Shown here in pieces: positions 26,117 through 34,533 of a DNA stretch of 56,585 bases. The notes below the pieces were generated by a model, which was given only the letters and a program-made list of their open reading frames with translations, made no database searches and was not told the origin of the DNA. A program made the translations under genes and the position numbers. Source of the DNA: Butyrivibrio sp. (lineage in GTDB: Bacteria; Bacillota; Clostridia; Lachnospirales; Lachnospiraceae); assembly GCA_015056585.1 (NCBI GenBank), contig SVFZ01000007.1, positions 1 through 56,585 on the forward strand, given 5' to 3'. Each line of letters starts with the position of its first letter. The stretch's first letter is position 1.

Positions 26117-26138
26117 CCATTTGCCGCAGTTGTATACT
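26110..26138 (+). promoter_or_regulatory. Promoter of the pseA-like operon
   Basis: On the plus strand TTGTCA (26110-26115) and TATACT (26133-26138) are separated by 17 bases. Transcription is expected near 26145, leaving about 28 bases of leader with GAGGAA (26159-26164) placed nine bases before the ATG at 26174. The -35 box is shared with the opposing promoter. Confidence 0.7.
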
Positions 26139-26173
26139 GAACCTGATATTCGAAAAAGTGAGGAATAAAAGAT

Positions 26174-27319
26174 ATGAAAATGAGATATTGTAAGCGTTGT
26201 CTGCAGCCGGACACAAGACCCGGTATTGTTTTTGATGACGAGCAGGTGTGCTTTGCCTGCCGCTATGAAGAATCAAAGGCAACCATCGACTGGGAACAAA
26301 GGCACGCAGAGCTTCAGGCGTTTGCTGATGAAGCCAAGGCTGAGGCCAAAAAACGCGGCAACACCTATGACTGCATCATTGGTGTATCCGGAGGAAAGGA
26401 TTCCACTTTCCAGGCAGTATATGCAAAGGAAAAGCTCGGTCTTAACCCGCTTCTCATTAACTGCATGCCTGATGAGATCACTGAAATCGGCCGCAAGAAC
26501 ATTGAAAACCTCAATAATCTGGGTTTTGATATCATCTCAATCCGCCCGAATCCTATTGTCGCTAAAAAGCTTGCAAGAAAATCCTTCTTTGAACGAGGCA
26601 ACATTATCGCTGCTTCAGAATACTGCCTTTGGGCTTCTTCATACATAATGGCAGTAAAATTCAATATTCCTCTTATAATACAGGGTGAAAACGCTGCACT
26701 TACTCTTGGAGCTGCCAAGAATCAGGAGACAACAGGAAATGCCTTCTCCGTCATGCAGCTTGAGACCATACGCGGCGCAAGTGTAGACAGCTTTGTTGAT
26801 CTTTCAAACAACATCACAGAGAAGGATCTTTTCCTTTATAAGATTCCTACCGTGGAAGAAATGCAGGCTAAGGGTATCAAGGCTATCTTCCTTCAGTACT
26901 ATACAAAGGAATGGTCTCAGGTCACAAATGCAGACTTTGCCATTGCACGAGGCCTTACCGGCAGAAGCGATGATCTGCACGACCTTGGAAGATACAGACG
27001 CTATACTGCCCTGGACAGCGATCTTCAGATTCCAAACCAGATGATCAAATATCTGAAGTTTGGATTTGGTTATGCAACAGATGAAATCTGCTATGATATC
27101 AGAGAAGGACGCTTCAGCCGTGAAGACGGAAAGTGGTATGTGAGAGAATATGATGGTCTTTGTGGTGAAAAGTACATTGATGCCGCCTGCAAATATCTGT
27201 CCATAACAAAAGAAGAGTTCTGGGAAGTAGTGGATAAGTACGTTAACAGAGACCTCTTTGAAAAGGTTGATGGAAAGTGGAAACCTAAGTTCACAGTTGG
27301 AGAAGACTACGAATCATGA
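26174..27319 (+). CDS. pseA: N-acetyl sugar amidotransferase (PseA/WbpG-like)
   Basis: 381 residues, an adenine-nucleotide alpha-hydrolase (PP-loop) enzyme. It has an N-terminal zinc-ribbon-like pair CKRC (6-9) and CFAC (26-29), the PP-loop GVSGGKDSTFQ (70-80), QGENAALTLGAA (about 173-184) and the conserved KFGFGYATDEICYDIREG (about 296-313). In Campylobacter PseA is needed to turn the acetamido group of pseudaminic acid into acetamidino; WbpG in Pseudomonas does a comparable step with HisH2/HisF2. Lying divergent from a nonulosonate operon, it predicts an amidinated nonulosonate. A glutaminase and HisF-like partner are not visible in the window. An N-acetyl-sugar other than the nonulosonate could be the substrate. 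Confidence 0.85.
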   Translation: MKMRYCKRCLQPDTRPGIVFDDEQVCFACRYEESKATIDWEQRHAELQAFADEAKAEAKKRGNTYDCIIGVSGGKDSTFQAVYAKEKLGLNPLLINCMPDEITEIGRKNIENLNNLGFDIISIRPNPIVAKKLARKSFFERGNIIAASEYCLWASSYIMAVKFNIPLIIQGENAALTLGAAKNQETTGNAFSVMQLETIRGASVDSFVDLSNNITEKDLFLYKIPTVEEMQAKGIKAIFLQYYTKEWSQVTNADFAIARGLTGRSDDLHDLGRYRRYTALDSDLQIPNQMIKYLKFGFGYATDEICYDIREGRFSREDGKWYVREYDGLCGEKYIDAACKYLSITKEEFWEVVDKYVNRDLFEKVDGKWKPKFTVGEDYES

Positions 27320-29082
27320 AAAATAGCCATATCACTAAGAAATGGTACCTATATTTAACCGGAGCACTGCTGGCCATTCAGGCCGCAGTGTTTCTCATAT
27401 TCAGGGGAGAGAGCTATCCCCAGATCCATGACAATCTGGATCTTTTTATGGCTCACTATGAAATGCTGAAGAAGTGGAATCTATGGTTTTCACACGGAGC
27501 TGATGCCCCGATACTTCATGGTGTTTCAAGAGATCTTTTTGGATCGGAATTTACTTTTTATAATTTTCTTTACATTATACTTCCGGGATTCTGGGCCTAT
27601 CTGGCAGGATATTTTGCCAAGATAGCAGTTGGTATTGTATCGTTCATCCTCCTTTCTAAAGACATATATAAAGAAAAATACAATCTTTACAAGCCAATAA
27701 TCGTCGTTATTGCCGTTGCATTTGCACTTATACCGGTATTTCCAACCTACGGCATCGCATTTACCTCAGTTCCTCTTATCGTGCTGCTGCTTAGGAAGCT
27801 ATATTATGCCGGTAGTGTAAAGGAAAGAATTCCGCTATACATAGGTGTTTTTCTTTACCCCATTCTGTCATATTTTTCCTATCATGGCTTCTTCATCCTG
27901 GGATATATGGTAATCGCCGTGATAATCCTATGGATCAAGGATAAGCACTTTCCTTTGAGTACATTTGTCTCCATCATTGTGCTGTCCCTGGGATACATTA
28001 TTTTTGAGTACAGACTCTTTTGGGCAATGCTCTTTAATAACAATACCGTTACAATCAGAACCACTATGGATCATGGAAGCCTGTCCTTTGGTCAGGCCAT
28101 GGCAACAGCTCTTTCAGAGTTTGTAAATGCATCCTTCCACTCAGAAGATTCCCACACTTATGTTATCCTTGGTGTTGTGCTGATAGCAATTGTTATTATA
28201 AATATTGGACATGTTAAATCGGGAGAATCAAGAAGAATCCTAACAGATCCGATAAATCTGGTGATGTTATTCATAATCTTCAATGTACTTATATTTGGCC
28301 TTTATCAGTTTGAGCCATTCAGACATCTGTTTGAAATGCTGCTTCCACCGCTTACAGGCTTTGAATTTGCCAGAACAGCCTATTTCAACACATTCCTGTG
28401 GTATGCAGAGCTCCTGCTGGTATGTACCAGAATGTACGACAGCAAAAAAGATAAAATAAGGCTATTAGCCAATGTGATCGTAACAGTTGCTATCCTCGTA
28501 GTGATGTTTGTACCTCAGGTATATAACGACTTTTACTATACCTGTTACAACCAGGCTTACAAGATCATCAAGCACAAGGAAACCAGCACTGTTAACTACA
28601 ACGAGTTCTATTCAGAGGCTCTCTTTGATAAAATAAAAGCTGATATCAATTACAGTGGCGAATGGTCTGCTGCTTACGGCATGCATCCGGCAGTTCTAAA
28701 CTACAACGGAATTGCCAGCGTAGACGGATATCTTGGTTTCTATTCACAAGACTATAAAGAGAAATGGGCAAAGATTGTAGCCCCTGCCTTTGATGGCTCT
28801 CCGTCACTTAAGTCATATTTTGACGGATGGGGCGCGAGAGTGTCGCTTTATTCCGGCTCAGATGAAAACACCTATGCTCCGCTGAGAAATCTGGAATTAA
28901 ACGATACAAGACTCATGGTAGATATTGATGAACTTAAAAGTATTGAATGTAAGTACATCTTTTCAAGGATTGAGTTTTCAAATGCTTCTGATCTGGGAAT
29001 AACTCTCATAGGAACCTACTCAGACGACAGCAGTCCCTACACTATCTACTTATACGATACGGGATTTGACACACCGAATTAA
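27316..29082 (+). CDS. DUF6044-like polytopic membrane protein
   Basis: 588 residues with about 11 helices (about 10-390) and a C-terminal extracytoplasmic domain of some 190 residues (about 400-588). After helix 1 it has SYPQIHDNLDLFMAHYEML (about 32-50), an acidic loop in the position of the GT-C catalytic loop, then FTFYNFLYIILPG. The ectodomain shows SGEWSAAYGMHPAVLNYNG and DGYLGFYSQDYKEKW. It overlaps pseA by four bases (ATGA), so the two are co-translated. The family is found with surface-glycan genes but has no established function. The layout resembles the GT-C-like proteins of operon A. A transferase or an outside-acting modifying enzyme is the best guess. Confidence 0.65.
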   Translation: MKNSHITKKWYLYLTGALLAIQAAVFLIFRGESYPQIHDNLDLFMAHYEMLKKWNLWFSHGADAPILHGVSRDLFGSEFTFYNFLYIILPGFWAYLAGYFAKIAVGIVSFILLSKDIYKEKYNLYKPIIVVIAVAFALIPVFPTYGIAFTSVPLIVLLLRKLYYAGSVKERIPLYIGVFLYPILSYFSYHGFFILGYMVIAVIILWIKDKHFPLSTFVSIIVLSLGYIIFEYRLFWAMLFNNNTVTIRTTMDHGSLSFGQAMATALSEFVNASFHSEDSHTYVILGVVLIAIVIINIGHVKSGESRRILTDPINLVMLFIIFNVLIFGLYQFEPFRHLFEMLLPPLTGFEFARTAYFNTFLWYAELLLVCTRMYDSKKDKIRLLANVIVTVAILVVMFVPQVYNDFYYTCYNQAYKIIKHKETSTVNYNEFYSEALFDKIKADINYSGEWSAAYGMHPAVLNYNGIASVDGYLGFYSQDYKEKWAKIVAPAFDGSPSLKSYFDGWGARVSLYSGSDENTYAPLRNLELNDTRLMVDIDELKSIECKYIFSRIEFSNASDLGITLIGTYSDDSSPYTIYLYDTGFDTPN

Positions 29083-29106
29083 CAATCTATGTTATCCTAA
29101 TAAATA

Positions 29107-29146
29107 ACCTCCGGATATGACGTAAACAATCATCCGGAGGTATTTT
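29107..29146. terminator. Bidirectional rho-independent terminator
   Basis: A perfect ten-base-pair stem, ACCTCCGGAT (29107-29116) with ATCCGGAGGT (29132-29141), encloses a 15-base loop. On the plus strand it is followed by ATTTTATT; on the minus strand by a looser U-rich TATTTATTA. It stands between two convergent genes and can end both the DUF6044 transcript and operon C. Confidence 0.85.
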
Positions 29147-29182
29147 ATTATCACATTACTGCTATGATCCATATCTCAAAAA

Positions 29183-30850
29183 TCATCTTGTTAATTCATA
29201 ACTGTTCCACATATCTTCCGAAAACATATGTGTTTTCTCTTTCATATCCGCGCTCAGCATAAGATTTTCAATGGCCTTATCCTGAACTTCATCATCTGCC
29301 ACATAAAGAATTATCTTATCTGCCTCTTTTACTTTCTCATCAGTGATTATCTGAAGGTTTTCTTCATCCATGTAGAAAACCTCTTTATACTCAAGCAGTT
29401 CATCCGTAAGCCTCCATACATTATAAGGTGTTGCGGGATTGAACATAACTACGGCAGTTTTATCACTGTTTGCTGCCGCGTAACTCACTTTTTCTATATC
29501 TTCGCGATATTCAAAAAGAACATTATCGTCGAAAATAAAGCCTTTCACCAGGATAACAGCAGCCAGTAAGGGCAAAATAGCAAGTGCTATATTATTATTT
29601 AATTTCGCCAGATATTTATTAAGCAGGACAAATACAAGCATTATAGTAAGGGCATATATTGGCATTTCATATCTGTTTGAAGCCCATCCCACAAGGAGTC
29701 CTGCTTTAGATGCCAAAAGAAAATATGAAACAATCGCTATTCCTAAAATAATAAACTGAGGACTGCATTCATCTCTTGTAACGTTCTTTCTGCTAAAGGC
29801 ATTTGTCCTAAGCAAATGCACTATTACAAGTATAAAAATAACCGGAGCAATTATAAGGAGCAGCCCCGAAAATACAAAGTCATTAAGTAGCCCCCCAAAA
29901 AAGCTGACTCTCATAAACGAATTTCCAAGATCAAAAAGACTACCGGCAGCTTCTGTCCCTCTATAGCCTCCAAAAAGCTGGTGCAAACTTGCAGGATAAT
30001 ACAGCACAGCAAATGCCATACTGATAACGCATGATATTACATAATATGCTGCTTTTTTTAAATCATTCTTCCAAAATACAAGCCAAATGGTAAAGCAAAA
30101 ACCAATCGGTACAAAGAAAAACAAATAAAAATACTGTGTAAGAAAACCCAAAAAGTTTATTATCATAATAGGAATCAGATAAAACACTACAAACCTTGCT
30201 CCGTTCAGCTCTCCGATAACTCTCAGATCAAACTTTCCGCTAATGAGGTTTGTATAGTAGTTTACATGCCATGATTCTCTTGAAATCCTCATTATCATGG
30301 CGATATGCCCCATTGCACACAGAAGTATAAATACCGTCAGCCAGGCATACATGCGTATGAAAATGGTGGCAGATACCGTCTGTGGATTCATCCCCCAAAA
30401 CGCAAGGATCGTAAGCCTTAGATAATCCGGAAGTTCAAGCATTTGCAGTATTCTGTTAAACAGGAAAAAAGAAAGCAAAAATGCTATCAGATTCGTAATA
30501 AGCCCAGACCACTTGGTGAATTCAAGTGGAAAAAATGAGCACACGGTATGAAAAATATAGTAATAAAGAGGCGGATGGACGTCCCAGGACTGCACCAGCT
30601 TCACCAGTCCATAATTAAACCGCTCTCCCGGCTTTACAGTAAATTCAGTCAGAATTGTAAGGTCATCCTGCCACTCTCTGTCAGGCTGATAAAGTCCGAT
30701 ACTGCGATTTGATGAAAAATATGTATAGTACTCATCTTCATGAAATCCTGCTTTCTGAAAGCAATAATACAAATTGACAGCCAACGACAGGGCAAAGACT
30801 ATGAGAATCCCTATTAATTTATAATCAAAAGCAGGTGTTCTTCTTTTCAT
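29183..30850 (-). CDS. GT-C glycosyltransferase (PMT/ArnT-like GT39/GT83 type)
   Basis: 555 residues with about 11 helices and a C-terminal outside domain (about 455-555). The first loop reads AGFHEDEYYTYFSSNRS (about 34-50), the D/E-rich catalytic loop of PMT and ArnT enzymes, and WDVHPPLYYYIFH (about 89-101) is the conserved histidine-proline motif of the same family. Such enzymes use a polyprenyl-phosphate sugar as donor outside the membrane. It is the last gene of operon C, 18 bases after a GT2 gene, with GAGG nine bases before the ATG, and the bidirectional terminator lies just beyond its stop. The donor would most simply be made by a GtrB-like enzyme, and the only one seen is in operon A. 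Confidence 0.8.
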   Translation of the reverse strand: MKRRTPAFDYKLIGILIVFALSLAVNLYYCFQKAGFHEDEYYTYFSSNRSIGLYQPDREWQDDLTILTEFTVKPGERFNYGLVKLVQSWDVHPPLYYYIFHTVCSFFPLEFTKWSGLITNLIAFLLSFFLFNRILQMLELPDYLRLTILAFWGMNPQTVSATIFIRMYAWLTVFILLCAMGHIAMIMRISRESWHVNYYTNLISGKFDLRVIGELNGARFVVFYLIPIMIINFLGFLTQYFYLFFFVPIGFCFTIWLVFWKNDLKKAAYYVISCVISMAFAVLYYPASLHQLFGGYRGTEAAGSLFDLGNSFMRVSFFGGLLNDFVFSGLLLIIAPVIFILVIVHLLRTNAFSRKNVTRDECSPQFIILGIAIVSYFLLASKAGLLVGWASNRYEMPIYALTIMLVFVLLNKYLAKLNNNIALAILPLLAAVILVKGFIFDDNVLFEYREDIEKVSYAAANSDKTAVVMFNPATPYNVWRLTDELLEYKEVFYMDEENLQIITDEKVKEADKIILYVADDEVQDKAIENLMLSADMKEKTHMFSEDMWNSYELTR

Positions 30851-30868
30851 TTTAAAGTGCCTCGGTAA

Positions 30869-31876
30869 TCAGAGTCCTCTGATCTTCGCATGCAGACTTC
30901 TTATCTGCCTTGGAAAAGTCGATAAAATCATAAGATAACTCTTCTGTTTTAAGGTCAAATACTCGTTTGACGCTATATTTTTCCTGTTTTTCCTGATATA
31001 GGCCACCACTTCCATATAAAAGCTGTTATCCGGAGTCATCTTTGAAACCGGTATATGAAGCAGATAATCAAGCCTCTGATAATATCCAAACCTACGGGCT
31101 ACATTAAGGAGCTCCGGATATCTTTTCTCCACAAGATTCAGCGCCACATCGGAATTTCTGACTATATCTGTAAATACACTCGGAAAGTAGTCCTTATCTT
31201 CTTTTTTTCTTCTGGTATTACTTCCGGTTCTGTAAAAGACATGGTAATACTGCTGTGGCAAAATAAGGAGTTTATTTATCCTTGAAAGCATATGTATCAT
31301 CAAATAAAAGTCTTCGTTTAGCTCGCCCTCAGGGAACATCATGTCTTCTGTAAAATAAGCTCTTTTAACAAGTTTGGTACAAAAAGACGCATCTCCTGTA
31401 TGCATTAAAAGCGTCCTAAGATGCTCCGCAGGAGTTATTACAGTGGGTTCCTTCGGTGGGATCACAACATCAGGGAGTTTGGTTCCGTCCTCTGAAATTT
31501 CATCTCTGGAAATCTGGACCATATCTGCATCATACTTAATCGCCGCCTCTAAAAGAGTTCTATACATCAATGGATCCACAAAATCGTCACTGTCGACAAA
31601 GCCTATATAATCTCCTGTCGAATGTCTGATCCCAAGGTTTCTTGCGCTGCTGGAGCCGCCGTTCTCCTTGTGAAGAACAGTAACATTAGAATACTTTACC
31701 GCTAACCCTTTAGCGACAGCAAAAGTATTATCTGTTGAGCCGTCATCAACAACTATAACCTCTAAAAGTCCCTCCGGATAATCCTGCGTGGCCACAGAAG
31801 CCACACATTTTTCCAAAAGGGACTCAATATTATAAGCCGGTATGATCACTGATATTTTACTGGTGATCTGTGCCAT
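30869..31876 (-). CDS. Glycosyltransferase family 2
   Basis: 335 residues. KISVIIPAYNIESLLEKCV opens the GT-A domain, with VVDDGSTDNTF (about 42-52) and GFVDSDDFVDPLMY (about 90-103) as nucleotide and metal sites. The C-terminus (about 250-335) is basic without helices. I choose the ATG at 31876, which has GGAGG seven bases upstream; the frame opens with TTG 12 bases earlier. It follows a 116-base gap after the GT4 gene in which I see no clear promoter. Likely adds one sugar of the operon C repeat unit in the cytoplasm. The donor sugar cannot be read from the sequence. Confidence 0.87.
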   Translation of the reverse strand: MAQITSKISVIIPAYNIESLLEKCVASVATQDYPEGLLEVIVVDDGSTDNTFAVAKGLAVKYSNVTVLHKENGGSSSARNLGIRHSTGDYIGFVDSDDFVDPLMYRTLLEAAIKYDADMVQISRDEISEDGTKLPDVVIPPKEPTVITPAEHLRTLLMHTGDASFCTKLVKRAYFTEDMMFPEGELNEDFYLMIHMLSRINKLLILPQQYYHVFYRTGSNTRRKKEDKDYFPSVFTDIVRNSDVALNLVEKRYPELLNVARRFGYYQRLDYLLHIPVSKMTPDNSFYMEVVAYIRKNRKNIASNEYLTLKQKSYLMILSTFPRQIRSLHAKIRGL

Positions 31877-31920
31877 TAAATCCTCCAATATTCCTAAACT
31901 CTTGTATCATTTTCTCTTAA

Positions 31921-31946
31921 GATATATTTCTCTCGTACTATATATC
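31921..31946. repeat. Inverted repeat in the 116-base gap between two glycosyltransferase genes
   Basis: GATATAT (31921-31927) and ATATATC (31940-31946) form a seven-base inverted repeat with a 12-base spacer. It lies in an AT-rich intergenic stretch (31877-31992) that otherwise holds no gene. It could be an operator or a processing site, but an AT-rich repeat of this length can occur by chance. No promoter consensus was found around it. Confidence 0.25.
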
Positions 31947-31992
31947 CTCTTTTATCAAATTCACTCTTATTCAAATTAGCGAGGTCATACAA

Positions 31993-33195
31993 TTACTCAA
32001 GAACATTCTTCTCCCGGAAAGTTCGAATAAATCCGGGTGGTTTAATAACATTTGCTATGCTTACAGGGCCTGCATTACTTGGAGTCGGTTCTCTACCATC
32101 AAGATATTCTCTGCAAAACCTAAGAAGCTCCTTAGCAGCATTATCAGCGTTCCAAAGTTTCTCTATTGTAGACTTCCCTTCACGAGCCATTCTATTCATA
32201 GCAGCCCTGTCATCAAACAGGTTTTGCACTTTAAGTTTCAGCTCATTAAGGCTGCCTTTTTCATATATGAGTCCGTTTTTTCCATCTTCGATAAGGAATG
32301 GCACACAGCCTGCTTCCCTGGATGCTACGATGCAACATCCCCCGGACATTGCCTCATTGACAACCGCTCCCCATCCTTCAAGGTAATTGCTGGTAAAAAG
32401 AAAGATATCGGCTGTTTCCATTGATTTGCGCACTTCTCCGGGCTTTTTGCCCCCTGATAAGGTAACTTTTTCCGAAAGTCCTTGTTCTTTTATCTTAGCA
32501 GCGAGCTCTTCCTTTTTATTGCCATCACCGATTATTTCCATTTCAAAATCGTATCCCTTGTTATTAAGAAATCCGGCAACTTCAACAGCATACTCAGGGT
32601 GTTTTAAATCTATAAGCCTTCCGGCCCACAAAATACGAATCTTTCCGCCCGGGTCATTCTCATTACAGTTGGAAGCTGTTTCCTCACTGACATTTCCCTC
32701 CGGAAAGTATCCCCATTTAAGCATTTTCCCCGGATAACTGCGAATCAAAGAAAAATCTGAAGATACATATGCTCCTGCGCAAAGAAGATAAACCGGCATA
32801 TTTCTGTATCTGATATGGTCATTGTACTTGTGAATAAGGCCCTTCGGGCTTATGGCTTTCCATTGGCCCTCTCTGTATATACGCTCACTTACCCTGAAAG
32901 AAAGCTTTCCTGAGCTCAGCCTTCTATTTTCCAAACCTTCTATGCTTCCCTCTGTCCATCCAAAAATCGTAACATCGCTGTTAATAATCAGATTTTCGCA
33001 AATCTCTCTATCTTCATAAAGCAGTAAAACAAAGGGATATTCTGACACATCAACGGACCATCCCATTTCAACTCTCTTCTGCTCCATTGGCATAGTTTGA
33101 ATAAAATGAAATTCAACATCTTCCCGGTCATTCATAGCGCGGCAAAAGGGCAGCTGATGATGATTTATGTAGTTGGAAACAAAAGTAACGACCAT
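31993..33195 (-). CDS. Glycosyltransferase family 4 (GT-B)
   Basis: 400 residues. The N-terminal half starts VVTFVSNYINHHQLPFCRA, a form common in EpsD-like GT4 enzymes. The C-terminal half has ILWAGRLIDLKHPEYAVEVA (about 195-214), IIGDGNKKEELAAKI, and the nucleotide-binding FTSNYLEGWGAVVNEAMSGGC (about 283-303), where the EGWGAVVNE glutamates correspond to the retaining GT4 EX7E motif. Shine-Dalgarno AGAGG is five bases before the ATG. Cytoplasmic sugar addition to the lipid-linked repeat of operon C is the likely role. A tail after about 365, DGREPTPSNAGPVSIANVIK, is longer than usual and may be a linker. Confidence 0.88.
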   Translation of the reverse strand: MVVTFVSNYINHHQLPFCRAMNDREDVEFHFIQTMPMEQKRVEMGWSVDVSEYPFVLLLYEDREICENLIINSDVTIFGWTEGSIEGLENRRLSSGKLSFRVSERIYREGQWKAISPKGLIHKYNDHIRYRNMPVYLLCAGAYVSSDFSLIRSYPGKMLKWGYFPEGNVSEETASNCNENDPGGKIRILWAGRLIDLKHPEYAVEVAGFLNNKGYDFEMEIIGDGNKKEELAAKIKEQGLSEKVTLSGGKKPGEVRKSMETADIFLFTSNYLEGWGAVVNEAMSGGCCIVASREAGCVPFLIEDGKNGLIYEKGSLNELKLKVQNLFDDRAAMNRMAREGKSTIEKLWNADNAAKELLRFCREYLDGREPTPSNAGPVSIANVIKPPGFIRTFREKNVLE

Positions 33196-33212
33196 CGCAA
33201 CCTCTTGCTATT

Positions 33213-34499
33213 TTATTTCTTATTGGATATCTCGGTATAGATTTCCACAAGTCTCTTGTAATTTGCATCCGGATCATGGACTTCCAGCGCCCTTTTTCTT
33301 GCATTATCTCCAAAAACATCTGCTATTACAGGTTCATCCCAAATCTGCAATATTCCGTCCGTGAGACTTTCCACATTTGCTTTTTCGAATATTACGCCCT
33401 CTTTATCAGCCTGAATAAGGCTTGGAATTCCACCGGCTCTTGCAGCCACAACTGGCATACCCAAAAGCATAGCCTCGCACAGGCTGTTAGGTGAATTCTC
33501 AACAATTGACGGACATACAAAAACACTGCTTTTTAGAAACTGCTCCTTCATCTGGGTATCAGTTAAAGTTCCCAGCATTGTAACCTTTTTCTTCAACTTG
33601 TACTTAAAAAGAAGGGACTTTAAATACTTCCCATATGCGCTGGCACGCATGAAATAAGGATATTTACTGTTACCCTTACCGATAATATTGTTTCCTGCAA
33701 CATAAAGATGCGCATCCGGATACTTCTCAAGGATTCTTGGCATTGCTTCTATCATGAAATGAAAGCCTTTAAGCGGATAATCTCCCTGTGAAAGGAATAT
33801 GGAATGAGGTTCTGCTACGCCGGCTTTCCATTTTCCCTCGTAGAAACAAGGGCGCATAGTTTCATTCATTTTATAATACTCTGCCTCAGGATTTATTTCA
33901 GAAGTGATTTTCCTGTCAAAATCTGTACGTCCGGTGATATTGTCTGTTAAAAGAATTGCTTCTCTCTCGTGTTCTGCTCTGACTTTGTACTTTTCCTGCT
34001 GCTGGATAATAGTGTCATTTTTCAGCCTGTCCCTGAAGGTTGTCATCCGCTGGACTTCAAGTGGCAATTCCGCCATATAGTCCTCTGCAATCTTGCAGCA
34101 AAGCCCCTGAATCCCCAAAAGAGATCTCTTCGGATTCCCGAAAGCCCGCAGCATTGCCAGCGAATGAGGAAATTCAGCACCAAAAATATGAAGAACATCA
34201 GGTTTAAAATCGTCCAAAATCACATGAAACCTGTTCTCCACAGTTCCATCATACACTTCCGGATGATCCAGATCTTCGCTAAATCCAAAGTAAGTAATCC
34301 CATCTATCACTTCACTTGAAGATGAGATCTCACCCTGTGCAGGAAAACATATCCCGAGTTCTATTCTGTTGTCAAAATCTGTCTGCCTCATTATTCGCTC
34401 CAGACACCCCGTAAGCCATCCTTCCCTTACGGAGAAAGGCAGATCATGCGCCTTTGCATAGGCCGGGAGCATGATATTGCAAAGCCATAAAACTCTCAA
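33213..34499 (-). CDS. Glycosyltransferase family 4 (GT-B), TTG start
   Basis: 428 residues. It begins RVLWLCNIMLPAYAKAHDLP, then a GT-B C-terminal half with SQGDYPLKGFHFMIEAMPRI (about 233-252), YVAGNNIIGKG and FVCPSIVENSPNSLCEAML (about 331-349), which holds the EX7E-like motif. The best start is a TTG at 34499: GAGGTG lies seven bases before it and the first beta strand begins with the next residue. Starting at the ATG nine codons later would cut the strand. Overall it belongs to the family that adds sugars to exopolysaccharide repeats. It is separated from the next gene by 17 bases. Confidence 0.86.
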   Translation of the reverse strand: MRVLWLCNIMLPAYAKAHDLPFSVREGWLTGCLERIMRQTDFDNRIELGICFPAQGEISSSSEVIDGITYFGFSEDLDHPEVYDGTVENRFHVILDDFKPDVLHIFGAEFPHSLAMLRAFGNPKRSLLGIQGLCCKIAEDYMAELPLEVQRMTTFRDRLKNDTIIQQQEKYKVRAEHEREAILLTDNITGRTDFDRKITSEINPEAEYYKMNETMRPCFYEGKWKAGVAEPHSIFLSQGDYPLKGFHFMIEAMPRILEKYPDAHLYVAGNNIIGKGNSKYPYFMRASAYGKYLKSLLFKYKLKKKVTMLGTLTDTQMKEQFLKSSVFVCPSIVENSPNSLCEAMLLGMPVVAARAGGIPSLIQADKEGVIFEKANVESLTDGILQIWDEPVIADVFGDNARKRALEVHDPDANYKRLVEIYTEISNKK

Positions 34500-34533
34500 A
34501 CCACTTCACCTCGTAGCAAATTTAATCACCATT

